Assembly: GCA_029246545.1 (NCBI GenBank)
Contig: JAQWMX010000008.1
Coordinates: 114,018-178,017, forward strand
Direction of reading: 5' to 3'
Length of the DNA stretch: 64,000 nt
DNA from: Gammaproteobacteria bacterium
Lineage (GTDB): Bacteria > Pseudomonadota > Gammaproteobacteria > Pseudomonadales > Pseudohongiellaceae
Made by a program: the position numbers and the translations under genes. Positions 44,282 to 53,420 of this stretch are shown one piece after another (the first letter of the stretch is position 1; each line of letters begins with the position of its first letter). Under the pieces are notes generated by a model. The model ran no database searches, was not told the origin of the DNA, and saw only the letters and a program-made list of their open reading frames with translations.

Positions 44282-46054
44282 TTAGTTTATTTGTAAATCT
44301 TGACCAGGAAAAATTAGATCACTATTTAGGCCATTGAGACTTTTTAGACTGGCAACGCTTAAGCCAAAACGGCGAGCAATGGCGGCTAAATTGTCTCCAC
44401 GCTGAACTTTATATAATTGAGGGCTTGGAGCCGAAGCTGCTGTATGCAAGGTCAATTCTTGTCGAGCGAAGATAGTAGTACCACGTAGATTATTCCAAGT
44501 TTGGATATCTCTTATTGAAATATCAAAACGTTCAGCAATTTGACCTAAGGTATCGCCGGATCGAACTTGATAAATAGTGGGTACAATTAACTCATCCACA
44601 TAGTCATCGCTTAGGCTAACAGCCATCAACATGTTATCGGGAGTAGAACCTGCCTGCTCAACTAACTGAAAGCCTTCTGCGAGCTTAATAGGCCTAAACA
44701 TAGAATCACCGTATTGAATTGATTGTATGCGCATGGGATTTGCTGCAAGTGAAATATTGGAATTGATACCTCTACCGGGAATCATTAGTTTTTGCTCAGG
44801 GAAAATTAGATGATTACGGATATTATTCACTACTTGTAGCTCAGCTACCGAGGTTTCAAAACGTCGAGCAATGCTGTCGAGTGTGTCCCCAGAATTAATT
44901 ATATATTCTGTTGGGGAAACCTTTTCTTCAGCAGGTAAAGCATTAAAAGCATTTATAAATCCTTGATAACTGCCCGCAGGAATCTTTAAAGGGAAAGCTT
45001 CTATGCTATCAGGCAAGGTGGCTTTTCGTACGGACGGGTTTAAATTACTAATTGTTGCAATATTAACACCGGCAAGTTCAGCAGCACTTTCTAAGCTAAG
45101 CATGCCATTAATAAACACGATGTCGTAAGTGTATTCTTGACCAAGGTCATCTACCCGAATTCCATAGAGTTCTGGGTCAGAAACAAGAAGTGCAGCAGCA
45201 ATAAATTTAGGTATAAAGTTACGGGTTTGTTGAGGCAGGTAAGGGTATATTTTCCAGAATGAAGGTGGATTATTGATAGAACCACCTGCACGGTTTACTG
45301 CCCGAGTAATACAACGATAACTACAATTGTAGCCGGCTAGAGCAAGGTGCCAGTTGCCACTGTATGATTCATATAAAGTTTTTAAATGATTCGCAGCTGC
45401 TCGAGTTGAAAGTTCTGGGTCTCTTCTTTCATCAATCCAATTGTCTACACGTAAACCTTCACTTCTTCCAGTTGCTGGCATAAATTGCCACATGCCGGCT
45501 GCGCCCACATAGCTTCTTGCATTTGGATTGAGAGAGCTTTCTCCTAAAGCTAAGTATTTAAGCTCATCTGGAATGCCTTCTTCAGCGAAAATTGTTTCAA
45601 TCATTGGAAACCATATTCGTCCTCGTTCTATCCAGATATTCAAGAGGTTTCTGCGATTTTGTAGATAATCATTAATTTCTAGTTCTACAACTCGGTTGGC
45701 GGTCATAGCCACGTCGGGGTCAACAGGCTGAATTATTTCGGGTTCAGTTGCAGGATTTTGCGAAATAGCATCTAACAGAGTATTTTCAAGGTCCCGATCA
45801 CCGGAGCTACCTGCAGAAATTACCAGCTCTTCGACAACTAGTTGGGCATTATTATTTGCAGAAATTACTTGGTCGGAATCAGTTGATGTTTCATTTTCTT
45901 CTGGCGCTTCAACTGAAGCACAAGCAAACAGCATGAGACTAAGTGCCAGAATCAGGATATTTGAGGGGAGGCTGCTAGAAAACATCCGCCGAGAAGAATT
46001 GCTCGATGCCAACATAAATTTTTCCAAGGTGTTAATTGCGGCCTCATTATCCAT
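44282..46054 (-). CDS. mltD: Membrane-bound lytic murein transglycosylase D, LysM-containing lipoprotein
   Basis: Up to 590 residues. A lipobox (LMLFAC) follows an N-terminal stretch, so the true start may be the ATG at 46015 (preceded by TTGGA) or at 45985 rather than 46054. The SLT catalytic domain has the glutamate in YLALGESSLNPNA and the GAAGMWQFMPATGR motif, followed by AGYNCS. Three LysM domains fill the C-terminal third (YIINSGDTLDSIARRF, YQVRSGDTLGQIAERF, YKVQRGDNLAAIARRFG), binding peptidoglycan. The enzyme cleaves glycan strands to 1,6-anhydro-muropeptides. It is divergent from tsaD and forms the right-hand end of the accessory block; AmgK/MurU downstream recycle the products of such cleavage. 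Confidence 0.92.
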   Translation of the reverse strand: MDNEAAINTLEKFMLASSNSSRRMFSSSLPSNILILALSLMLFACASVEAPEENETSTDSDQVISANNNAQLVVEELVISAGSSGDRDLENTLLDAISQNPATEPEIIQPVDPDVAMTANRVVELEINDYLQNRRNLLNIWIERGRIWFPMIETIFAEEGIPDELKYLALGESSLNPNARSYVGAAGMWQFMPATGRSEGLRVDNWIDERRDPELSTRAAANHLKTLYESYSGNWHLALAGYNCSYRCITRAVNRAGGSINNPPSFWKIYPYLPQQTRNFIPKFIAAALLVSDPELYGIRVDDLGQEYTYDIVFINGMLSLESAAELAGVNIATISNLNPSVRKATLPDSIEAFPLKIPAGSYQGFINAFNALPAEEKVSPTEYIINSGDTLDSIARRFETSVAELQVVNNIRNHLIFPEQKLMIPGRGINSNISLAANPMRIQSIQYGDSMFRPIKLAEGFQLVEQAGSTPDNMLMAVSLSDDYVDELIVPTIYQVRSGDTLGQIAERFDISIRDIQTWNNLRGTTIFARQELTLHTAASAPSPQLYKVQRGDNLAAIARRFGLSVASLKSLNGLNSDLIFPGQDLQIN

Positions 46055-46127
46055 ATTTTCTAAGAAATGTATAATGCAAATCCTTTAAGTTTGAGATAAA
46101 GTTCACGCTAAGCAGGTTGATAAGAGA

Positions 46128-47165
46128 ATGAAAGTATTAGGTATTGAATCTTCCTGTGATGAAACTGGAATCGCTATCTACGATAGTGAGATGGGTTTGT
46201 TGGCAGACGTGCTTTACAGTCAGGTTGATATCCATAGTAAATATGGAGGTGTAGTTCCAGAGCTGGCTTCACGAGATCATATTCGCAAGACTCTACCACT
46301 AATTCAGGAAGTCATGACTAATGCAGCATGCACAAGCAATGATATAGATGGTCTGGCGTATACAGCGGGCCCCGGCCTTTCCGGCGCGTTATTGGTCGGA
46401 GCATCCATTGGACGTGCACTTGGCATGACTTGGGATATCCCCACTATTGGAGTGCACCATATGGAGGGTCATCTACTAGCTCCTCTGCTTGAAGAAAAAG
46501 GGCCGAGCTTTCCATTTGTCGCGCTGTTGGTTTCTGGTGGACATACCCAATTAGTAGAAGTAGAAAGCATAGGCGCTTATCGTTTGATTGGAGAGTCACT
46601 GGATGATGCGGCTGGTGAAGCTTTTGATAAAGTAGCTAAGATGCTGGGATTACCTTATCCGGGTGGACCACAAATTGCACAACTGGCTGAAAGTGGTGAA
46701 GCAGGGCGTTTTAAATTTCCAAGACCAATGACGAACCGTCCTGGCTTAGATTTTTCATTTAGCGGTTTAAAAACGTTCACTTTAAATACTATTCTAGATT
46801 TATTAGATGGAGATACGGATACAACAACCATTGATCAACAAAGTAAGGCTGATATTGCTCACGCCTTCCAAGAAGCTGTGGTTGATACGATGCGCATCAA
46901 ATGTCAGAGAGCTATACAACAAACTGGGATGAAGACTTTAGTGATAGCTGGTGGTGTTAGTGCTAATACGAGATTAAGAGAAGTGTTGTCTGTTATGGCA
47001 GAAAAGAAAGGTGGGCAAATCTATTACCCGCGTCTACAATATTGTACTGATAATGGTGCGATGATTGCTTATGCCGGCTGCCAACGTTTACTGGCGGGTC
47101 AACATGATGATTTAACTATATTGGCTAAACCACGTTGGCCCCTAGATCAGCTAGCAGCACTTTAA
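46128..47165 (+). CDS. tsaD: tRNA N6-adenosine threonylcarbamoyltransferase
   Basis: A 345-residue TsaD/Kae1 protein. Motifs are [10 protein letters not shown] (5-14), the metal ligands H111 and H115 in [44 protein letters not shown] and [10 protein letters not shown]. With TsaB, TsaC and TsaE it makes t6A37 in tRNAs decoding ANN codons. In Pseudomonas-type genomes it is back to back with rpsU; here a 13.4-kb block separates them. It starts the tsaD-folB-folK-phhB run. Confidence 0.97.
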   Translation: MKVLGIESSCDETGIAIYDSEMGLLADVLYSQVDIHSKYGGVVPELASRDHIRKTLPLIQEVMTNAACTSNDIDGLAYTAGPGLSGALLVGASIGRALGMTWDIPTIGVHHMEGHLLAPLLEEKGPSFPFVALLVSGGHTQLVEVESIGAYRLIGESLDDAAGEAFDKVAKMLGLPYPGGPQIAQLAESGEAGRFKFPRPMTNRPGLDFSFSGLKTFTLNTILDLLDGDTDTTTIDQQSKADIAHAFQEAVVDTMRIKCQRAIQQTGMKTLVIAGGVSANTRLREVLSVMAEKKGGQIYYPRLQYCTDNGAMIAYAGCQRLLAGQHDDLTILAKPRWPLDQLAAL

Positions 47166-47191
47166 GACCGTGTTCGGATTATAGGAAAGTT

Positions 47192-47551
47192 ATGGATATT
47201 GTGTATATAAGAGGCTTGGAAGTAAAAACTGTCATTGGCATTTATGACTGGGAAAAAGAAATAAAACAAAAGATCACTATTGACCTAGAAATGGCTAATG
47301 ATATTAAAAAAGCTGCTGCGACAGATGAAATTACTGATGCTCTGGATTATAAGTCTGTATCAAAACGATTAATTTCTTTTGTTGAAGAAAGCGAAATTCA
47401 ATTGATCGAAACTCTCGCAGAAAAAATTGCTGAAATCGTTTTATCTGAGTTCGGGGTACGTTGGTTAAAGCTTTCTCTTGGCAAACCAGGTGCGATTACT
47501 GGCTCTAGAGATGTAGGTGTGATCATAGAAAGAGGAGTTAAGCAGCCTTGA
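47192..47551 (+). CDS. folB: Dihydroneopterin aldolase
   Basis: A 119-residue FolB from the ATG at 47192, which has AGGAAAG just upstream; an in-frame TTG/ATG further up overlaps tsaD and is not the real start. The family pattern is present: VIGIYDWEKEIKQKITIDLEM, DALDYKSVSKRL, QLIETLAEKIAE and KLSLGKPGAITGSRDVGVIIER. It converts 7,8-dihydroneopterin to 6-hydroxymethyl-dihydropterin, the substrate of FolK, encoded next. plsY, which often sits between tsaD and folB, is absent. Confidence 0.95.
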   Translation: MDIVYIRGLEVKTVIGIYDWEKEIKQKITIDLEMANDIKKAAATDEITDALDYKSVSKRLISFVEESEIQLIETLAEKIAEIVLSEFGVRWLKLSLGKPGAITGSRDVGVIIERGVKQP

Positions 47552-48069
47552 CCTGGGTAGCTCTGGGTTTAGGTTCTAATATAGAGCCTGGTGTAAATAT
47601 TCGTTATTGTCTTGATGCATTATTACTAAAATTTAATGATTTAAGTTTGTCATCAGTTTTTGAAAGTGAACCAATAGGTTTCCAAGGCGATAATTTTTTG
47701 AATATGACTGTCGCATTTGAAACTGAAATACCCTTAGATACATTAATTAAAACTGTGAAAAAAATTGAAGATGATTGTGGTAGAGATCGTACTCAACCTC
47801 GTTTTAGTGGCAGAACATTAGATATAGATGTGTTAATTTATGGAAATAAATCCGGGGCATATTCGAATATTGAATTACCTAGACCAGAAATTATAGAAAA
47901 CGCTTTTGTATTATGGCCACTCTCACAGCTTTCTGAAAAACGTCAACACCCAGCATTAAAAAAAAGTTATAAACAACTTTGGCAAGAATTCGATAAAACA
48001 TCACAAAATTTATGGCCGATTGATTTTGAATGGCATGCCCGCTTAATTTCTGAAAAAATAAGGCAGTAA
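47548..48069 (+). CDS. folK: 6-hydroxymethyl-dihydropterin pyrophosphokinase
   Basis: A 173-residue HPPK. It starts at TTG (47548) in a TTGA overlap with the folB stop, because GLGSN must lie near the N-terminus and no ATG or GTG precedes it. Motifs are LGLGSNIEPG, PIGFQGDNFLNM, and the catalytic RDRTQPRFSGRTLDIDVLIYG. It phosphorylates hydroxymethyl-dihydropterin with ATP for dihydropteroate synthesis. The rare start codon in an overlap suggests translational coupling with folB. Confidence 0.95.
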   Translation: MTWVALGLGSNIEPGVNIRYCLDALLLKFNDLSLSSVFESEPIGFQGDNFLNMTVAFETEIPLDTLIKTVKKIEDDCGRDRTQPRFSGRTLDIDVLIYGNKSGAYSNIELPRPEIIENAFVLWPLSQLSEKRQHPALKKSYKQLWQEFDKTSQNLWPIDFEWHARLISEKIRQ

Positions 48070-48075
48070 ATAAAA

Positions 48076-48375
48076 ATGACAATTGCAGCTTTAAATTCGG
48101 CAGAAGTTTCTATGCAACTAAAAATTTTAAATGAATCTTTGGAAGATGAATGGATATTGGAGTCAGGAAAGTTATCGAAGACTTTTATATTTTCTAATTT
48201 TATTGAAGCATTCGGCTTTATGAGTAAAGTTGCACTCTACGCTGAAAAAGTTAACCATCACCCTGAATGGTTTAACGTTTATAAAACAGTAAAAGTTCAG
48301 CTAACCACTCATGAGGTTAGTGGGATTTCCGAAAAAGATTTTATGCTTGCTTCAAAAATGGAAGCATACTGTTAG
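48076..48375 (+). CDS. phhB: 4a-hydroxytetrahydrobiopterin dehydratase (PCD)
   Basis: A 99-residue pterin-4a-carbinolamine dehydratase with the family signature EKVNHHPEWFNVYKTVKVQLTTHEVSG. The enzyme regenerates the pterin cofactor of aromatic amino acid hydroxylases and can serve folate metabolism. It is six bases after folK and convergent with the pteridine reductase gene across 13 bp. Phenylalanine hydroxylase (phhA), its usual partner, is not in this window. Confidence 0.9.
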   Translation: MTIAALNSAEVSMQLKILNESLEDEWILESGKLSKTFIFSNFIEAFGFMSKVALYAEKVNHHPEWFNVYKTVKVQLTTHEVSGISEKDFMLASKMEAYC

Positions 48376-48388
48376 AGGCGAAAGGATT

Positions 48389-49147
48389 TTAAAATTTTAA
48401 GCGCCTACCACCATCGACATTAAGCACTTGACCGGTGGTATAAGTATTGTTTATTAAAAACTCAGCCGCATAAGCTATATCTTCTGCTTTGCCCGCATAA
48501 TCCAAACAGCTTATAGACAATGCCTCTCTTTCATCTGTCTCGGATTCGTCATCTGTATCAGAAAAATTTGGAGGCAAGATGACGCCTGGAGCAAGAGCGT
48601 TCACTCGTATTTCTGGTGCAAGTTCGCGGGCTAGTGATCGGGTTAAATTATTGAGGGCGGATTTAGCCATACTGTAGATAAGAAAATTCTTTCGACCAGT
48701 ATTAGCAACTATGTCACTAATGTTAACGATACATCCTTTAGAGGTTTTTAAACTGGAAGTGCAGGCCTTGCTTAATAACGCTGGTGCATATGCATTAGTT
48801 CCCATTAAATCGCGCCATTGTTCTTCATTGATACTTGGCAACGGTGTTGGGAAAAAGCTGGAGGCATTATTGACAAGAACATCGATTTTACTCCAGCGAG
48901 TTAAAGTATCTTTAACCATGGTATCGATGGCTTCATTATTTAAAAGGTCAGCTTTAATGCAGTAAACAGAGTCAGCACGTATTTCATTTAATTCAACTGC
49001 TAAAGCGTCTGCCGAAGTTTTTGAATGGCGATAATGCAGAGCAATATTGTAGCCGGTTTTATGCAAGTGTCTGACTAAACAAGCACCAATTCTTGCTGCA
49101 CCACCTGTAATAAGAGCAACTTTTGCTTGAGGTGTTTCAGTCCTCAT
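48389..49147 (-). CDS. Pteridine reductase, SDR family (FolM/PTR1-like)
   Basis: A 252-residue classical short-chain dehydrogenase. The NADP-binding motif TGGAARIGACL follows VALI, the catalytic Tyr-Lys pair lies in YSMAKSAL, and ALAPGVILPP and the terminal GQVLNVDGGRR are family-typical. The pteridine reductase assignment rests on the TGGAARIG motif and the pterin neighbours. It could reduce dihydropterins or quinonoid dihydrobiopterin, complementing PhhB. Its start overlaps the end of cca by 11 bases (ATGAGGACTGA), so cca and this gene are co-transcribed. Confidence 0.85.
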   Translation of the reverse strand: MRTETPQAKVALITGGAARIGACLVRHLHKTGYNIALHYRHSKTSADALAVELNEIRADSVYCIKADLLNNEAIDTMVKDTLTRWSKIDVLVNNASSFFPTPLPSINEEQWRDLMGTNAYAPALLSKACTSSLKTSKGCIVNISDIVANTGRKNFLIYSMAKSALNNLTRSLARELAPEIRVNALAPGVILPPNFSDTDDESETDEREALSISCLDYAGKAEDIAYAAEFLINNTYTTGQVLNVDGGRRLKF

Positions 49148-50321
49148 GGTTTAAATTTTTTATGTAATCTTCTATTGCTTCTAGTTGTAGCAAACGCAGC
49201 TGAATACCAATTTCCTCTTTTTCATAACCTGCTTCGATTACTGCACTGGAATCGACATCTTGGCAAAGCTTGACTAGGTTTAACAAAGAACGGTTTCTAA
49301 AATCAATATGCGCTTCGTTTTCATCCGAGGCTTTGCGTATTGCTTTACAAGCAAGAAGAAAAAACTGAAAGCGCTCTGGTCGTCGAAGAGCATCGCAATC
49401 TTCAAAAAGTCTTAATATTGGTTCTGCTTCATGTAGTGTTATCGCAGTACAACTGTCCCAATGCAGGCAGGTAATTGAAGCCAGTTCCTTGTGATCGTTT
49501 GGAATTTTTAATCGCTGACATAAGGCTTCTAGCTTTCTTATGTTTTTAATTAAGGAAAATTCATGAGTTATTGGAAGTTCATAACATAGTGCTGAAAAGC
49601 GCACTGCAGTATCAGGAGTAAGTTCTGCTGCTTTAGTCAACGCCAGTAAACTAAGCCGGGCTTTATCTTGAGAGATTCCAAATAAACTTTCTATTTCCTG
49701 CATCACTACACCTAAAGCATAACAATCTCGTAAAGTAATAAAGAAAAAAGCTGGTGTAATTTCTGTAAGCGCTCTTCTAAATTCTTGCCAAACTCGCTCA
49801 GCAGGAAGTTCGTCAAGTTCGCTGCTATTCACAAGGTGTTGCATAAGCTCTAGAGTGTCTTGAGCAACCTCAAAGCCCAAATGTGCAAAGCGTGCTGAAA
49901 ATCGTGCAACACGTAAGACGCGTAAAGGGTCTTCCGAAAATGCAGAAGAAACATGGCGAAGAGTTTTATTTTTCAAATCTTCCTGGCCGCCATAGGGATC
50001 AATTAGATTGCCTTCATCATCTTCAGCCATGGCATTGATGGTTAGATCTCTGCGTAATAAATCTTCTTCGATTGTGATGGTTGGGGTGGTGTCGACACTA
50101 AAGGCGGAATGACCTAGGCCGGTTTTTTTTTCGGTGCGTGCTAGAGCATATTCTTCTTTTGTTTCAGGGTGAAGGAACACAGGAAAATCTTTACCAACTT
50201 GTTGGTAGCCTAATTCAAGCATAGCCTCTGAAGATGAGCCGACCACGACCCAATCCCTGTCTTTAACAGGTAAACCAAGTAATTTATCGCGGACAGCGCC
50301 GCCAACGAGATAGGTTTTCAC
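49137..50321 (-). CDS. cca: tRNA CCA-nucleotidyltransferase
   Basis: A 394-residue class II CCA-adding enzyme. The N-terminal GGAVRDKLLGLPVKDRDWVVVG carries the nucleotidyl-transfer acidic residues D21 and D23, followed by RRDLTINAMAEDDEG, GGQEDLKNKTLRHVS and the RVLRVARFSARF helix. It adds or repairs the 3' CCA of tRNAs. The C-terminal region corresponding to the HD phosphohydrolase of E. coli Cca lacks a recognisable HD pair (RFSALCYELPITHEFS), so phosphatase activity is unlikely. It lies between apaH and the pteridine reductase gene. Confidence 0.94.
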   Translation of the reverse strand: MKTYLVGGAVRDKLLGLPVKDRDWVVVGSSSEAMLELGYQQVGKDFPVFLHPETKEEYALARTEKKTGLGHSAFSVDTTPTITIEEDLLRRDLTINAMAEDDEGNLIDPYGGQEDLKNKTLRHVSSAFSEDPLRVLRVARFSARFAHLGFEVAQDTLELMQHLVNSSELDELPAERVWQEFRRALTEITPAFFFITLRDCYALGVVMQEIESLFGISQDKARLSLLALTKAAELTPDTAVRFSALCYELPITHEFSLIKNIRKLEALCQRLKIPNDHKELASITCLHWDSCTAITLHEAEPILRLFEDCDALRRPERFQFFLLACKAIRKASDENEAHIDFRNRSLLNLVKLCQDVDSSAVIEAGYEKEEIGIQLRLLQLEAIEDYIKNLNHED

Positions 50322-50340
50322 AATAACAGTTTAATTTTTT

Positions 50341-51165
50341 TCAATTACAGTCGGTACAGAATATTTGTTTATCTTCTAGACGTAAAGCAGTCATAGAGCG
50401 GCCCCATACACAGCCAGTATCTAGGGCGTAGACATTCTCGGTATCTGTCACACCATTAAGTGTTGCCCAATGACCAAATAGTATAGTCATTTCTTTGCTG
50501 AGCTTTTGGTATTTATACCAGGGTTTAAATCCTTTGGGTGCCGTACTAGCTCCAGTTTTTATGGCAAGGTTTAGTTGGGTTTCTTTATTACAAAAACGAA
50601 TTCGCGTGAAGTAATTAGTCAATACACGTAAGCGCTCCATCCCTGTGAGTCCATCATGCCAAATATCGGGTTGATCGCCGTACATCTTAGTAAGGAATGT
50701 GGTGTAAGTTTCTCCACGTAAGACATCTTCAATTTCTTTAGCATAACCAAGGGCTTGTTTAAGGCTCCATCCTGGAGCTAAGCCAGCATGAACCATTAAG
50801 AATGCTTGCTTACCTGAATCAGTATCTAATTTTTCATGGTGCAAAATGGGTAAATTTCGGACCCATTCACAAAGTTCGGCACAGTCCGATGCGGCTAATA
50901 GTTTTTTTAGGGTTTTCTTTTTGCCGCCATCAAATGCTCCGGTAGCCAGAGCTATAAAGTGTAAATCGTGATTTCCAAGAACTGCAGTAAAGGCTGGTCC
51001 TAATTGCTTTAAGAAGCGTAAAGTTTTGAGTGAGTCTGGGCCGCGATTAATCAAATCACCCACAGCCCATAAACGATCTTTAGCAGGGTCAAAATTAACT
51101 TTATCTAGGAGTTTGATGAGAGGCTCATAACATCCCTGAATGTCCCCTACTGCGTAAACTGCCAT
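50341..51165 (-). CDS. apaH: Symmetrical bis(5'-nucleosyl)-tetraphosphatase (Ap4A hydrolase)
   Basis: A 274-residue ApaH with the calcineurin-type metallophosphatase motifs GDIQGCYEPL (7-16), GDLINRGPDSL and GNHDLHFIA, plus FGHWATLNGV and ALDTGCVWG. It splits Ap4A into two ADP, and in vivo removes Np4 caps from RNA. It follows apaG in the classical surA-pdxA-rsmA-apaG-apaH operon. Confidence 0.97.
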   Translation of the reverse strand: MAVYAVGDIQGCYEPLIKLLDKVNFDPAKDRLWAVGDLINRGPDSLKTLRFLKQLGPAFTAVLGNHDLHFIALATGAFDGGKKKTLKKLLAASDCAELCEWVRNLPILHHEKLDTDSGKQAFLMVHAGLAPGWSLKQALGYAKEIEDVLRGETYTTFLTKMYGDQPDIWHDGLTGMERLRVLTNYFTRIRFCNKETQLNLAIKTGASTAPKGFKPWYKYQKLSKEMTILFGHWATLNGVTDTENVYALDTGCVWGRSMTALRLEDKQIFCTDCN

Positions 51166-51200
51166 ATTGCTAGTGCTCCAGCTCAGTTATCGCAATGGAT

Positions 51201-51590
51201 TCAGTGAAGCATATTGGGCGTTGCCAATACAAACAGAGGAATTTCTGCTTCAAAGTTTTCTCCATTAGAGGCCTGCATGGTGTAACTGCCTTGCATATCG
51301 CCGATATTGCAATTGATTACGGTACCGCTTGAATATTGATAACTTTCACCAGGTTTTATAAATGGCTGCTGACCAACCACACCTTTGCCTTTCACTTCTT
51401 CAACTTTGTTATTTTGATCAGTAATAACCCAATGCCTATTTAATAATTGCACAGTATCATTTCGATTGTTTTGTATATTGATGGTGTAAGAAAAAGCGTG
51501 GGCGTTAGTAAGAATATCTGATTGTTTATCGAGATAACGTGTTTTTACGCTGATTAGGATGCCACTTTCTGCTGTTGATTTTTGGTCCAT
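51201..51590 (-). CDS. apaG: ApaG family protein
   Basis: A 129-residue protein with the ApaG/DUF525 beta-sandwich pattern: TRYLDKQS, YTINIQNN, LLNRHWVITD, VKGKGVVGQQPFIKPGESYQYSSGT and GSYTMQASNGENFEAEIPLFVL. ApaG is linked to metal efflux in Salmonella CorD studies; its exact role remains open. Between rsmA and apaH in the operon. Confidence 0.95.
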   Translation of the reverse strand: MDQKSTAESGILISVKTRYLDKQSDILTNAHAFSYTINIQNNRNDTVQLLNRHWVITDQNNKVEEVKGKGVVGQQPFIKPGESYQYSSGTVINCNIGDMQGSYTMQASNGENFEAEIPLFVLATPNMLH

Positions 51591-51619
51591 TGCATACGAC
51601 TCGAACTTAATACTTCGGC

Positions 51620-52411
51620 TTATTGTAAATGTTTGCAGATTCTAACATAGTCATCAAGAGAAAGGTTTTCAGGTCTTAAGCCGGGATTGATATTTAAGCT
51701 TTCCAATTCGTCAGCACTAATTAAACTACTTAAATTATTACGTAATGTTTTTCTGCGATGCGCAAATGCTTGCCGCAACAAATTAGTGAGATCATCAGGT
51801 GTAGCTAATTCATCTGGAGCAAGGTCATGAGGAGTGAGTTTCACAATTGCTGATTCAACTTTTGGTGCTGGCGAAAAAGCAGAAGGCGGCACATTAAATA
51901 ATTTCTCAACTCGACAGAAATATTGCACCATAATACTAAGGCGGCCATAGCTTTTTGAGTTAGGTAAGGCTGCCATACGTTCAACGACTTCCAGTTGCAG
52001 CATAAATAACATGTCTTTAATGCCAGGCAAATATTTGAGTAAGTGAAAAATTAAAGGCGTGGAAATGTTGTAAGGTAAATTACCGATAATACGCGCCGGT
52101 TGTGTATCTGAAAGCAACGAGTTGAAATCTACTTTTAGGACATCATTTTCATGTAGATGGAAGTTAGTTTTATCGGCATTTTTTTCGCGCAAGTAAGCGG
52201 CTAGGTCACGGTCAATTTCAATTGCATGTAATTCAACGTCACTGCCTAATATAAGCTCAGTGAGAGCTCCTTGGCCTGGGCCAATTTCAATAATTTTATC
52301 TACTGAATCCGGCGCAATTGCCTTTATAATTTTCTCAAGAATTGTAGGATCGGTAAGGAAATTTTGGCCAAAGCGCTTTCTGGCTCGATGTTTAAATTTC
52401 TTATCAGACAT
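51620..52411 (-). CDS. rsmA: 16S rRNA dimethyladenosine transferase
   Basis: A 263-residue KsgA/RsmA. The SAM-binding motif I is EIGPGQGALTE, the catalytic motif IV is GNLPYNIS, and the family tail HRRKTLRNNLSSL is present. The enzyme dimethylates A1518 and A1519 in helix 45 of 16S rRNA late in 30S assembly. Its first 8 bases overlap the end of pdxA. Confidence 0.97.
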   Translation of the reverse strand: MSDKKFKHRARKRFGQNFLTDPTILEKIIKAIAPDSVDKIIEIGPGQGALTELILGSDVELHAIEIDRDLAAYLREKNADKTNFHLHENDVLKVDFNSLLSDTQPARIIGNLPYNISTPLIFHLLKYLPGIKDMLFMLQLEVVERMAALPNSKSYGRLSIMVQYFCRVEKLFNVPPSAFSPAPKVESAIVKLTPHDLAPDELATPDDLTNLLRQAFAHRRKTLRNNLSSLISADELESLNINPGLRPENLSLDDYVRICKHLQ

Positions 52412-53420
52412 TTGGATCGCAACTCATCCCAGCTGCCATCGTGAAAGCAGCTAACAAGCTACTCATATCAGCCTTACCGCTTCCAGCTAAGTCTAAAGCA
52501 GTTCCGTGGTCTACAGAGGTGCGAACGATTGGTAGGCCTAGTGTTATGTTAACTGCTTCACCAAATCCTTGGGATTTCAAAACGGGTAGACCCTGATCAT
52601 GATACATAGCAAGAACAGCATCAGCCGAATCTAAATATTTAGGTGTAAATACGGTGTCGGCTGGTAAAGGCCCTTTTAAGTCTAGACCTTCACCTTTTAA
52701 CATTTCAATCACTGGTTCGATTGTTTCAATTTCTTCACGCCCTAAATGCCCGTTCTCTCCAGCATGCGGATTTAAACCACAAACCAGTATACAAGGCTTA
52801 CTGAGTTTAAATTTTTGTTGGAGATCTTGATGAAGAATACGAATAGTCCGTTCCAGGTGTTGTTTTGTGATCGCTGCCGAGACTTTATTTAAAGGTAGGT
52901 GTGTTGTTACCAATGCTACTTTTAGTTTACTTGTAGCTAGCATCATAACGACTGTATCTTGATTGCAATGTTCAGCCAGATATTCAGTATGACCACTAAA
53001 AGTAATTCCAGCTTCATTAATAATACTTTTTTGGACTGGGCCAGTAACTAAAGCTTGAAAACTTTTGTTTAAACAGCCGCTAATGGCTTGATCAAGACAG
53101 CCAAGAACATAGTTGGCATTATTTGTGTCAAGCACACCACATTGCGCCGGTTTATTTAGCACAGCTGGAACTACCCACATGGCTTTATCATCAGAGCTGA
53201 ATTCTGCATATGATTTTATCGGAATATTCAGATTTAGCAGCTCAGCTCTTTCAGCCATTAGGTTTTGATCGGCAATAAAAATAGGCGTGGCAGCTGTAAA
53301 AATTGGATTGTTTTCTGCTATGTAGGATTGTGCCAGTTGTATGCAGATATCAGGGCCGATACCTGCAGGCTCACCGGGTGTAACGGCAATAAGAGCAGTT
53401 TGGCTAATCGCTTTCTCCAA
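52404..53420 (-). CDS. pdxA: 4-hydroxythreonine-4-phosphate dehydrogenase
   Basis: A 338-residue PdxA. Landmarks are VTPGEPAGIGPDI near the start, VTGPVQK, FSGHTEYLAEHC with the metal-ligand histidine, CGLNPHAGENGHLGREE, and MYHDQGLPVLKS. It oxidises 4-phosphohydroxy-L-threonine in pyridoxal phosphate biosynthesis. It overlaps surA by 17 bases and rsmA by 8, showing tight coupling. Confidence 0.97.
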   Translation of the reverse strand: MEKAISQTALIAVTPGEPAGIGPDICIQLAQSYIAENNPIFTAATPIFIADQNLMAERAELLNLNIPIKSYAEFSSDDKAMWVVPAVLNKPAQCGVLDTNNANYVLGCLDQAISGCLNKSFQALVTGPVQKSIINEAGITFSGHTEYLAEHCNQDTVVMMLATSKLKVALVTTHLPLNKVSAAITKQHLERTIRILHQDLQQKFKLSKPCILVCGLNPHAGENGHLGREEIETIEPVIEMLKGEGLDLKGPLPADTVFTPKYLDSADAVLAMYHDQGLPVLKSQGFGEAVNITLGLPIVRTSVDHGTALDLAGSGKADMSSLLAAFTMAAGMSCDPNV

